Part shown: one piece after another, positions 51,479 to 59,583 of the stretch | Position numbering within the stretch: position 1 is the stretch's first letter | Layout of the letters: each line of letters starts with the position of its first letter | Assembly (NCBI RefSeq): GCF_026168515.1 | Contig: NZ_CP093443.1 | Location: 868,001-932,000, forward strand | Length of the DNA: 64,000 bases | From: Brevibacterium spongiae | GTDB taxonomy: Bacteria; Actinomycetota; Actinomycetes; Actinomycetales; Brevibacteriaceae | Direction: 5' to 3' | Position numbers and translations under genes: made by a program | The notes under the pieces: model-generated | The model's input: the letters and a program-made list of their open reading frames with translations, nothing else | The model's database searches: none | Told to the model about the DNA's origin: nothing

Positions 51479-52411
51479 ATGTGGATCGATGAGCAGTCAC
51501 CGACCCTGCTCGACCCGTCCGCCGACTTCCCTCTCCACAAGCAACTCGGGGATGTGGTGCGTGGGGCGATCTTGGAAGGTGATTTGCCACCTGGGGCTCA
51601 TTTACCCACAGAAGCGCAATTCCAAGAGCGATTCGGCATCTCTCGTTCCGTGGTCAGACAGGCGCTGTCTGGGCTCACTAACGATGGACTGATCCAACGC
51701 GGGCGTGGGCGGGGAAGTGTAGTGGCACCCAAGCACGAGCACCACCGCGCCGTGCAGAAGATGTCCGGACTCTCCGCACAGATCGCGAGTCCTGACGATA
51801 TCGTGACCACAGAGGTGCTGTGTTTCAGTCTGGCGTCCTCCCCTCGCGCCGAGGATGCACTGGGCGCTACGGACCTCATCTCTCGAGCAGAGGACGCGTT
51901 GGGCACCACGGACCTCGTCTCACTGTTGCGTCTGCGCAGAGTCGGCGGAGAGCCCATAGCTCTCATCCACACCTGGCTGGCAAGGACCACCGTACCGGGG
52001 CTCCAGTCCGAGGACCTTGTCAACGCCTCATTGCACGAAATACTCGACACCCGGTTCGGTATTCCCGTTTCGGCCGGTCATCGGCAAGTGAGGGCAGTCT
52101 CGGCTTCGGGAAATGTCGCCGCAGATATGGGAGTTCCCAACGGGACTCCGTTGCTCGTACTCGAGGGTACAAGCCAGGATGACGGCGGCCGAGCAGTCGA
52201 ATACTTCTGTACCTGGCACAGAGGAGACCGGGTGGTCTTCGACGTCGACGCTGGGGCCGATCGCAGTATTAGGCATCATAGTTACGGCACCCCGCCTCCC
52301 GATGATATGTCAGCCGCCGAAGGCACAGCCGATCTGCGTCGCCAGGCAGAAGCACTCGCTGAGGCGTTGCAAACGTTCGCGGCCGATGTCGGGCATTCTA
52401 CCGAGGAATGA
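51479..52411 (+). CDS. GntR-family (HutC/UTRA) regulator
   Basis: A 310-aa regulator. The N-terminal winged helix is FPLHKQLGDVVRGAILEGDL and LPTEAQFQERFGISRSVVRQ; a UTRA ligand-binding domain follows (VSLLRLRRVGGEPIALIHTW; VFDVDAGADRS). Residues 123-135 and 136-148 are a tandem duplication (RAEDALGATDLIS / RAEDALGTTDLVS) in the first UTRA strand region. It is 43 bp after pdxA2 and is probably the regulator that binds the 29-bp palindrome. The start has GAGGAAGAG upstream. Confidence 0.88.
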   Translation: MWIDEQSPTLLDPSADFPLHKQLGDVVRGAILEGDLPPGAHLPTEAQFQERFGISRSVVRQALSGLTNDGLIQRGRGRGSVVAPKHEHHRAVQKMSGLSAQIASPDDIVTTEVLCFSLASSPRAEDALGATDLISRAEDALGTTDLVSLLRLRRVGGEPIALIHTWLARTTVPGLQSEDLVNASLHEILDTRFGIPVSAGHRQVRAVSASGNVAADMGVPNGTPLLVLEGTSQDDGGRAVEYFCTWHRGDRVVFDVDAGADRSIRHHSYGTPPPDDMSAAEGTADLRRQAEALAEALQTFAADVGHSTEE

Positions 52412-52471
52412 CCGGAACAGCAGAGTCCGAACCGAAGCCCTTCGAATACCGACGATGTTAGGGTAGCCTTC

Positions 52472-54292
52472 GTGCCGAAGATCCCTGAAACCGGTGCGCA
52501 GCTGCTGCGCCGAGCCGCCCGCCGGCGTCTCCGTCCGCTGATCGGCGGAGCAGGTGCCCTGTCGGTGTGGCAGGTCTGCGAAGCGCTTGTGCCGGTGGCG
52601 ATCGGCATCATCGTCGACCGGGCGATCATCCCGTTGTCGATCCCCGCGCTCATCGTCTCGATCATCGGCCTCGGCCTCCTCTTCACCGTGCTCAGCGTTG
52701 TCGGCTACCGGTTCGGTGCCCGCCTGTGCAACGCCGCCCGTGAACACGAAGCCCACGCCCTGCGCGTCGAGATCACACACGCAGCGCTGACCGCCTCCGC
52801 CCTGCCTGCCGACCGCACCTCGGGAGAGGTCCTGTCCATCGCCTCCGCAGACGCAGACACCGCGGCTGCGTCCTTCCAGCAGGCCGGACGCGGCATCGCC
52901 TCGGTGCTGGGCATGATCACCGCCGCCGTCTTCCTCCTCATCGCCGATCCCGTGACCGGCCTCGTCGTCCTCATTGCGGTCCCCATCGGCCTCGTCATCG
53001 TCGCCCTGCCCGGCCGTTCCGTGTCGAAGCGAGCGACCGCACAGCTCGAAGCCGTCGCCTCCGCCGGACGCTCGGCCTCCGATCTCATGCACGGGCTGCG
53101 CGTGATCAAGGCGATGGGCGGAGAGCCGTGGGCCGTGCGCCGCTACCGCGCCACCTCCGATGCCGCCGCCGTCGCCGGCATCGCCACAGGTGAGAGGACC
53201 GGACGCCTGGCCGGACTCGGGGCGCTCGTCATGTCCGTGGTGCTGGCGATCGTCCTCATCGTCGCCGGCCTCCGCCTGACCGAGGGCCTGATGAGCGTCG
53301 GCGCTCTCATCGGCATCCTCGGCATGACCGCCTTCCTCACCGAGCCCATGCGCGCGCTCGCCGAGATCGTCGGCCTCTTCGCCCAGTCCCATGGAGCCGC
53401 CGAGCGCATCGCCCGCCTGCTCACCAGCATCGACGCTGCAGGTGACCCCGGCTCTGCAGATGACCCCGACGATGCAGCAGACACCCCCACCGCAACAGAC
53501 ACCCTCACCGAGGCGGCCCCCTCCACCCGTGATGCCGCCGGCACCCGCCCGGCAGTCGCGACCACCGCGTCCGGAGTCACCATCACCGGTTGGCCGACAC
53601 CCGACGGTCACCTCACCGCCCCCACAGGATCTCTGACCTGCATCGTCGCCGCTGATGCCGAGGACGCAGCCGCCGTGCTGCAGGCCCTGACCGCCCACTC
53701 TCGCAGCCTCGGTCCTGAAACGATGCTCGTCGCACCGCACGAGGTCGATCTGTTCGAAGGCACGATCGCCTCGAACATCGCCATGGTCGTCGCCGCCGCC
53801 GACGACACCGGCCCAGCCCAGCCCGGCACAGCCGTCCACCCAGCCGACACGCCCCGGACCACCACCGCCCACCTGCCGATCTCCGCCGAAGTGCTCACCG
53901 CTTCAGGCGTCGACGAGCTGCTCGACCTCGTCGACGGCGGCCTCGACCACCGGATCCAAGAGCTCGGCGGCAATCTCTCCGGCGGCCAACGGCAGCGCGT
54001 CGCACTGGCTCGTGCGCTGCACGCCGCCCCAGACATCCTCGTCCTCGTCGAACCCACCACCGCTGTCGACGCCGTCACCGAAGCGCGGATCGCCGAGGGC
54101 CTCAGCACAGTGCGCCGCCGAACACAGCAACAGGCCACCCTCATCCTCACCTCTTCGCCGGCCTTCCTCGCTGCCGCCGACACCGTGGTCTTCGTCCCCA
54201 CCGACGGGCCTGTGCTCAGCGGCCACCACTCCGACCTCCTCGATGCCGACACAGACAGCGCTGAAGCATACAGAAACGCGGTGACCCGATGA
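52472..54292 (+). CDS. ABC exporter half-transporter with degenerate ATP site
   Basis: A 606-aa half ABC exporter: six helices and an ATPase domain. The signature LSGGQRQRVALARAL is intact, but where the Walker A glycine-rich loop should be it reads CIVAADAEDAAAVLQAL with no GxxGxGK[S/T], and Walker B lacks the Asp (LVLVEPTTAVD). It cannot hydrolyse ATP in its own site and must work with the next gene, whose site is complementary. A Thr/Ala/Asp-rich linker (about residues 325-360) precedes the ATPase half. The GTG start has TAGGGT 7 nt upstream and no Shine-Dalgarno. Confidence 0.88.
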   Translation: MPKIPETGAQLLRRAARRRLRPLIGGAGALSVWQVCEALVPVAIGIIVDRAIIPLSIPALIVSIIGLGLLFTVLSVVGYRFGARLCNAAREHEAHALRVEITHAALTASALPADRTSGEVLSIASADADTAAASFQQAGRGIASVLGMITAAVFLLIADPVTGLVVLIAVPIGLVIVALPGRSVSKRATAQLEAVASAGRSASDLMHGLRVIKAMGGEPWAVRRYRATSDAAAVAGIATGERTGRLAGLGALVMSVVLAIVLIVAGLRLTEGLMSVGALIGILGMTAFLTEPMRALAEIVGLFAQSHGAAERIARLLTSIDAAGDPGSADDPDDAADTPTATDTLTEAAPSTRDAAGTRPAVATTASGVTITGWPTPDGHLTAPTGSLTCIVAADAEDAAAVLQALTAHSRSLGPETMLVAPHEVDLFEGTIASNIAMVVAAADDTGPAQPGTAVHPADTPRTTTAHLPISAEVLTASGVDELLDLVDGGLDHRIQELGGNLSGGQRQRVALARALHAAPDILVLVEPTTAVDAVTEARIAEGLSTVRRRTQQQATLILTSSPAFLAAADTVVFVPTDGPVLSGHHSDLLDADTDSAEAYRNAVTR

Positions 54293-56076
54293 CGGCGCCG
54301 ACACAGACCACCCTGACGATCGCGTCCCGCCGAGCCTCGTTCGCTCACCTGGCCCCGCTGCTGCGCAGGCGCTCGGGCTGGATCGTCGTCCTCGTCATCG
54401 CCGGACTGGCCAATGCCGGGGCCGGACTCGTCGGACCGTGGGCGATCGGCCGCCTCGTCGACGAACTGCCCGCCGGTGCCGGATCCGAGGTCGTGTGGAC
54501 GTGCGCCGTCGCCGTCGCGATCGCCGGCGTCGTCATGGCCGCCGGCACATGGATCGGCGCCTGGGCGCTCGCCCACATCGCGATGCCCGTCGTCGCCGAA
54601 CTGCGCACCGAGGTCGTCGACTCGGCCCTGACGCTCGAGTCGCAGCGGATCGAGGCCACCGGCACCGGCGACCTCGTCTCCCGCGTTGCCGACGACTCTC
54701 GGAAGATCGGCGAAGCCGCCGCCCAGGTGCTGCCGCTCATCGTCGAATCCCTCCTCGTCGTCATCGTCTCAGCAGGAGGTCTCGCCGCCATCGACTGGCG
54801 TCTCGGGCTGACCGGGCTCGTCGCCGTGCCGATGTACTGGCTCACCCTGCGCTGGTACCTGCCCAGGTCAGAACCCATCTACAAGGAAGAGCGCGCAGCC
54901 TTCGGACGGCGAGCCGGCAGGCTCCTCGGCGGCCTCACCGGGGCCGCGACCCTTCGCGCCTTTCGCGCCGAGGCCGGGGAGATGCGTCGCATCGACTCCG
55001 CCTCCGCTCACGCCCGCGACCTGTCGATCGGTGTCTTCCGGTTCGTCACCCGCGCCTTCGGTCGCAACAATCGCGCCGAAGCGGTTGTGCTCTCCCTGCT
55101 CCTCATCGCAGGCTTCGCCCTCGTCTGGTTCGGCGAGTCCACCGCCGGAGCCGTGACCACAGCGGCCCTGGTCTTCCACCGCCTGTTCAACCCCATCGGG
55201 GCGCTCGTCGGCCTGTTCGACCAGGTCCAGTCAGCCGGCGCCTCACTGACCCGCATGGTCGGAGTCATCGACGAGGCGAGAACCTCGCCGAGGCGGTCGA
55301 CCCAGACCGCACCCGCCACCCCCACGCTCGTGCTCGAGGACCTGTGGTTCACCTACGACGAGGACCCGGGCACGGACAATCACGTGCTCCGCGGTGTGAA
55401 CCTGCGCATCGCCCCTGGTGAGCACATCGCCGTCGTCGGCACCACCGGTGCCGGAAAGACGACGCTGGCGAGGATCGCCGCGGGCCTGTCCGTGCCTGGT
55501 CACGGACGGGCACGTCTCACGGATGGTGGGGCCGCCTCGGCGAAGGGATCGGCTCTGACCGACCTCGACGAATCCGCGCTGCGCCGGCACATCGCCATGG
55601 TCGCCCAGGAGGTCCACACATTCTCCGGAACCGTGCGTGAGAACGTGACCCTGCCGAAGCCCGATGCCGACGACGCGACCGTGTGGTCCGCGCTCGACAC
55701 TGTCGGCGCCGGGTGGGTGCAGTCGCTGCCGCGGGGATTGGACACGCAGATCGGGGAGGGCGGAATCCGGCTGAACGCTGTCCAGGAGCAGACGCTCGCG
55801 CTGGCCCGCCTCGTCCTCGCCGACCCGGACTTCGCGATCCTCGACGAAGCCACCGCCGAGGCGGGATCCGCCGGAGCCCATGTCCTCGAAGCCTCCGCCG
55901 AGGCGGCCCTTGCCGGCCGTGGTGCGCTCATCGTCGCGCACCGGCTCAGTCAGGCGGAGAAGGCCGACCGGATCCTTGTGATGGAACACGGACGCGTCGT
56001 CGAAGACGGATCGCATGCTGAACTCGTCGCTGCCGGCGGGCGCTACGCGGAACTCTGGGCGGCCTGGGCCGGCTGA
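54289..56076 (+). CDS. ABC exporter half-transporter with intact Walker motifs
   Basis: The partner half of a heterodimeric exporter (595 aa). Walker A is VVGTTGAGKTTLARIAAG and Walker B FAILDEATAEAG, both intact, but the signature loop is changed (LNAVQEQTLALARL where LSGGQ is expected). The upstream partner supplies the intact signature, so one functional ATP site forms between the two. It overlaps the first gene by 4 bp. The substrate is unknown; drug, peptide or siderophore export are all possible in this exporter group. Six helices precede the ATPase domain. Confidence 0.9.
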   Translation: MTAPTQTTLTIASRRASFAHLAPLLRRRSGWIVVLVIAGLANAGAGLVGPWAIGRLVDELPAGAGSEVVWTCAVAVAIAGVVMAAGTWIGAWALAHIAMPVVAELRTEVVDSALTLESQRIEATGTGDLVSRVADDSRKIGEAAAQVLPLIVESLLVVIVSAGGLAAIDWRLGLTGLVAVPMYWLTLRWYLPRSEPIYKEERAAFGRRAGRLLGGLTGAATLRAFRAEAGEMRRIDSASAHARDLSIGVFRFVTRAFGRNNRAEAVVLSLLLIAGFALVWFGESTAGAVTTAALVFHRLFNPIGALVGLFDQVQSAGASLTRMVGVIDEARTSPRRSTQTAPATPTLVLEDLWFTYDEDPGTDNHVLRGVNLRIAPGEHIAVVGTTGAGKTTLARIAAGLSVPGHGRARLTDGGAASAKGSALTDLDESALRRHIAMVAQEVHTFSGTVRENVTLPKPDADDATVWSALDTVGAGWVQSLPRGLDTQIGEGGIRLNAVQEQTLALARLVLADPDFAILDEATAEAGSAGAHVLEASAEAALAGRGALIVAHRLSQAEKADRILVMEHGRVVEDGSHAELVAAGGRYAELWAAWAG

Positions 56077-56114
56077 GGTCTCCCGGACCGGCTCACCTGA
56101 GCCCCAGAACCCGA

Positions 56115-57482
56115 TCAGCTCAGCCCGAGCACCGTCGTGGCGATGGTGAAGTAGAGGATGAGGCCAGTGGCATCGCAGAACGTGGAGATGAACGGGTTGG
56201 AGAACACAGCAGGGTCGGCGCCGAGCTTCTTCGCGATGATCGGCATCAGCCCGCCCACGGTTGCGGCCATCGTGCACACCGACAGCAGCGTCAGCCCGAT
56301 GACGAGGCCGATCGGCCATCCGTAGACGAGTCCGGCGATGACGAAGCCCAAGATTCCGAGTACCGAACCGAGCATGGCTCCGACACGCAGCTCCCGCCAG
56401 ATCACCTTCCAGAGATCACGGATGCGCACCTCACCGACGGCCAGGGCCCGGGTGACAGTGGTCGCTGCCTGGTTGCCGGTATTGCCGCCGGTGCCGGTGA
56501 GCAGGGGAATGAACAGGGCCAGGACGACGACCTGATCGAGCCGGTCCTCATAGACCTCGAGGACCTGGACGGTCAGGATCGCGGACACGGCGAGGACGAG
56601 CAGCCACACGATGCGGCTCTTGACCAGGCGCAGGATCGTCGAGGACAGGTAGGACCGATCGAGCGGCTCCGAACCGGAGCTGCGGGCGATGTCCTCGGCG
56701 TCCTCCTCGTCGATGATGTCGAGGACGTCATCCATGGTGAGGATCCCGACGAGGCGGTCCTCCTGATCCGTCACCGGCATCGCGATGAGCCGGTGGGAGA
56801 GGAACTCACGCGCCGCCTCCTCACGGTCGCTCAGCGCATGCGTGCTGATCGAATCGCGGACCATGTCCTCGATGACGGTGTCGGGGTCGACGGCGATGAG
56901 ATTGCGCAGCGACACCACCCCGCGCAGCACCCGACCGGGGCCGACGACGGGCAGGAGGTAGACGGTCTCGGGACCGTCGATGCGGGCACGCACGACCTCC
57001 ATCGCGGCAGCCGCCGTCCAATCCTCATGGAGACCGAGCACCTCGGGAGACATGTAGCGACCGATCGCGGACTTCGGATAGCCGAGGACCGCCGAGGTCA
57101 TCTCCCGTTCCTCGGCGGTCAGCCCCTTCATCAGGCGGCTGGCGACGCCGGCGGGCAGTTCGCCGAAGAGTTCGGCACGGTCATCGGGGTCAAGACCCTC
57201 GACGATGTCGGCGACCTCGGGTTCGCGGAGATTGCCGATGAGCTCGGCCTGATAGGCAGGAGGCAGGTTCTCGAAGACCGCGAGGGCCTCGGCCTTCGGC
57301 AGCACCCGGAAGAGCATCGCCGACTGCAGAGGCGTCGACGTGTGGACGAGGCGGGCGATCTCGGCCTGCGGCACCTGCTGGGCCACGGTCGCGATCTCAT
57401 CGAGGGCGGTCGGATCGATGCGGCCGGTGAGCGCGGATTCGAGTCGGTCGGCCGCCTCGGTGCTCTCTGTCGTATCAACCAC
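56115..57482 (-). CDS. mgtE: Magnesium transporter MgtE
   Basis: A 455-aa magnesium channel/transporter. Order: N-domain with helical repeats (VFENLPPAYQAELIGNLREP), two CBS domains (VLRGVVSLRNLIAVDPDTVI; MPVTDQEDRLVGILTMDDVL) and the five-helix pore domain with the signature TGTGGNTGNQAATTVTRAL. GTG at 57482 was chosen because GAGGGGG lies 5 nt upstream; a longer reading upstream (57536) overlaps the next gene's leader. CBS domains close the pore when magnesium is high. It is convergent with the ABC pair. Confidence 0.93.
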   Translation of the reverse strand: MVDTTESTEAADRLESALTGRIDPTALDEIATVAQQVPQAEIARLVHTSTPLQSAMLFRVLPKAEALAVFENLPPAYQAELIGNLREPEVADIVEGLDPDDRAELFGELPAGVASRLMKGLTAEEREMTSAVLGYPKSAIGRYMSPEVLGLHEDWTAAAAMEVVRARIDGPETVYLLPVVGPGRVLRGVVSLRNLIAVDPDTVIEDMVRDSISTHALSDREEAAREFLSHRLIAMPVTDQEDRLVGILTMDDVLDIIDEEDAEDIARSSGSEPLDRSYLSSTILRLVKSRIVWLLVLAVSAILTVQVLEVYEDRLDQVVVLALFIPLLTGTGGNTGNQAATTVTRALAVGEVRIRDLWKVIWRELRVGAMLGSVLGILGFVIAGLVYGWPIGLVIGLTLLSVCTMAATVGGLMPIIAKKLGADPAVFSNPFISTFCDATGLILYFTIATTVLGLS

Positions 57483-57611
57483 GCATGCCCCCTCACCTCG
57501 GACGGAAACTCCCGCAGTCAAGCCTAGGCTATGCACGAGGCGGACCCTGCCCCGAGCACGAACCGGGACATTTCGGGCCGCACCGAAGCGACACGGACCT
57601 ACGATGGAGCC

Positions 57612-58322
57612 ATGACGAGGAGATTCCCGGAGTCCGCGCCGAACATCGCCGCCCTGGCGTCGGCCATCGCCGATCCCACCCGCGTGATGATCTGCGCCAG
57701 CGTCCTCGACGGTCGTGCCTGGACGCTCACCGAGCTCTCCCGCGCGTTGTCCGTTCCGATGTCCTCACTGTCCGAACACGCCGGCATCCTCATCGACCAC
57801 GGTGTCCTCGCCGAGCGACGCGAAGGCCGGCACCGCTATGTCCAGATCGCCTCGACCGACATCGCGGACTGGCTGGAACACACCGGAGCGCTGGCAGGAG
57901 GGACGCTGACCGCGGCACCGTCGCTGACGGCGAAGACCCGCGACCGCCAGCTGACCGACGCCCGAACCTGCTACAGGCACATCGCAGGCCGCTTCGGCAC
58001 CCGGCTCTTCTCTGCCCTGACCCAGCGAGAATGGATCGATGAGTCCCTGACCGTCACCGAAGCCGGGCGGTCCGGCCTCGCCGAAGCATTCGGACTCGAC
58101 GCCAGACCACCGAGGTCGTCGGCGCGACCCTTCGTGCGACGGTGCCTCGACTGGACGGAACGCCGCTCCCACCTCGGCGGCCACCTCGGCGACGACATCT
58201 GCCGAACATTCTTCGACCGCGGATGGATCGTGCGACGTCCGAACTCTCGGGCGCTGAAGATCACCCCGGACGGTCGTGAGCACCTCGCCTGGGTGCTCGC
58301 CGTCCACGACAACCATCTCTGA
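57612..58322 (+). CDS. ArsR-type winged-helix regulator
   Basis: A 236-aa regulator with an ArsR-type winged helix at the start (IADPTRVMICASVLDGRAWT, LTELSRALSVPMSSLSEHAG and ERREGRHRYVQI) and a second, longer C-terminal half with no recognised ligand site. No clear cysteine metal site is visible, so metal sensing is not supported. A TACGAT box ends 6 nt before the ATG (leaderless). It is 47 bp upstream of the PEP-mutase-family gene, in the same direction, and may regulate it. Confidence 0.8.
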   Translation: MTRRFPESAPNIAALASAIADPTRVMICASVLDGRAWTLTELSRALSVPMSSLSEHAGILIDHGVLAERREGRHRYVQIASTDIADWLEHTGALAGGTLTAAPSLTAKTRDRQLTDARTCYRHIAGRFGTRLFSALTQREWIDESLTVTEAGRSGLAEAFGLDARPPRSSARPFVRRCLDWTERRSHLGGHLGDDICRTFFDRGWIVRRPNSRALKITPDGREHLAWVLAVHDNHL

Positions 58323-58369
58323 GGCGCCGAATGCGCCAGGACAGCGAACGCGCAGATCGGGGACACGAC

Positions 58370-59203
58370 ATGAGCACACCCATCGACACCGCGAGCACCT
58401 TCCGCGGCCTGCATATCCCAGGGGATCCGTTCATCCTGCCGTGTGCCTGGGACGTGGCGAGTGCGCAGCTCTTCGCCGAGGCGGGGCACCGTGCCGTCGG
58501 CACCACGAGTCTGGGCATCGCCGCCGCCATCGGTGCCGCCGATGAGGACCGTGAGGCGCTCACCGCGACCGCGAACCTCGTCGCCGCCCTTCGCCGGGCG
58601 CTGCCGGAACAGCCGCTGACCTGCGATTTCGAAGACGGCTACGGGGACAGTCCGGAATCCGTCGTCGCCGCCGTGCGCGAGGCTTTCGCCGCCGACCCCG
58701 CCGACCCCGCCGACCCCGTCCCCACCACCGGCGGACTCATCATCGACGGCATCAACATCCAGGACTCGCGGCACGGACGGATGAGCGAAACCGCGGTCTT
58801 GGCTGCGAAGGTCAGCGCCGTCAAGGAGGCGTTTCCGGATCTGTTCGTCAACGCACGGATCGACACATTCTGGCTCGGCCAGGACAACCTCGGCGAGGTT
58901 CTCTGTCGCATCGACGCCTACACTGACGCGGGAGCCGACGGCATCTTCGTCCCCGGTGACCTCGATCTGGCGACGATCGAGACGATCACCGCCCGCAGCC
59001 GGGTTCCGGTGAACGTGCTGGCCAGCCCGCGCTATTCGCGGACGATGCTCGCCGAGGCGGGGGTGGCCCGGATCAGCACCGGATCGCTGCTCTACCGTGC
59101 GGCTATGTCGGAGGCGCTGCGATCCCTCGCCGTCCTTGCCGACGATCGCCCGGCCGAAACGGAGAATGTGCGCTCCTACCGGTCTTTCACCGAACTGAAC
59201 TGA
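58370..59203 (+). CDS. PEP mutase / isocitrate lyase family enzyme
   Basis: A 277-aa enzyme of the phosphoenolpyruvate mutase/isocitrate lyase superfamily. PFILPCAWDVASAQLFAEAG and VGTTSLGIAAAIGAAD start the barrel, LTCDFEDGYGD carries the metal Asp and Glu, and NARIDTFWLG follows; the PxDTP-like catalytic loop cysteine of isocitrate lyases is not evident, so it is probably a carboxyphosphonoenolpyruvate-mutase-like or oxaloacetate-hydrolase-like member. A short DPADPADP repeat (three DPA-type units) lies in a loop near residue 118. The start ATG at 58370 is 47 bp after the regulator. Confidence 0.75.
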   Translation: MSTPIDTASTFRGLHIPGDPFILPCAWDVASAQLFAEAGHRAVGTTSLGIAAAIGAADEDREALTATANLVAALRRALPEQPLTCDFEDGYGDSPESVVAAVREAFAADPADPADPVPTTGGLIIDGINIQDSRHGRMSETAVLAAKVSAVKEAFPDLFVNARIDTFWLGQDNLGEVLCRIDAYTDAGADGIFVPGDLDLATIETITARSRVPVNVLASPRYSRTMLAEAGVARISTGSLLYRAAMSEALRSLAVLADDRPAETENVRSYRSFTELN

Positions 59204-59210
59204 GCCAGCG

Positions 59211-59573
59211 TCAGCGTCCGTCCTGTCGGACGGTGAGCACGGGGACGGGGGAGCGGAGGATGAGCCGCTGCGCGACCGAACCGAGGATCATCTTGCCCAC
59301 CCGCGACCGAGCACGGACCCCGAGGACGAGCCGATCGACCTCGGGATGGTCACCCAGTTCGTCGATGACGGCGGTGACAGGGTCACGATCCCCGCGTCCG
59401 GACCGATTGACGACGGTGACCTCGAGCCCGGAGGGGAGCTCCTCCTCGGTGAAGTCGTGGAGGGTGAGGTTGATGAGGAACAGACCTGTCCCCAGGTTCT
59501 GCGCCTCGGCGACGGCCGCATCGAGGGCCCGGCGGCCTTCGGGACTGTCGGTGAGAGCGACGGCGACTGACAT
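59211..59573 (-). CDS. Universal stress protein, single domain
   Basis: A 120-aa Usp-family protein: MSVAVALTDSPEGRRALDAA and LVLGVRARSRVGKMILGSVA with the nucleotide-binding glycine pattern degraded (RARSRVGK), so ATP binding is doubtful. It follows the sugar porter on the same strand by 10 bp, so it is likely co-transcribed with it. Confidence 0.8.
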   Translation of the reverse strand: MSVAVALTDSPEGRRALDAAVAEAQNLGTGLFLINLTLHDFTEEELPSGLEVTVVNRSGRGDRDPVTAVIDELGDHPEVDRLVLGVRARSRVGKMILGSVAQRLILRSPVPVLTVRQDGR

Positions 59574-59583
59574 GAGGGCTCCT

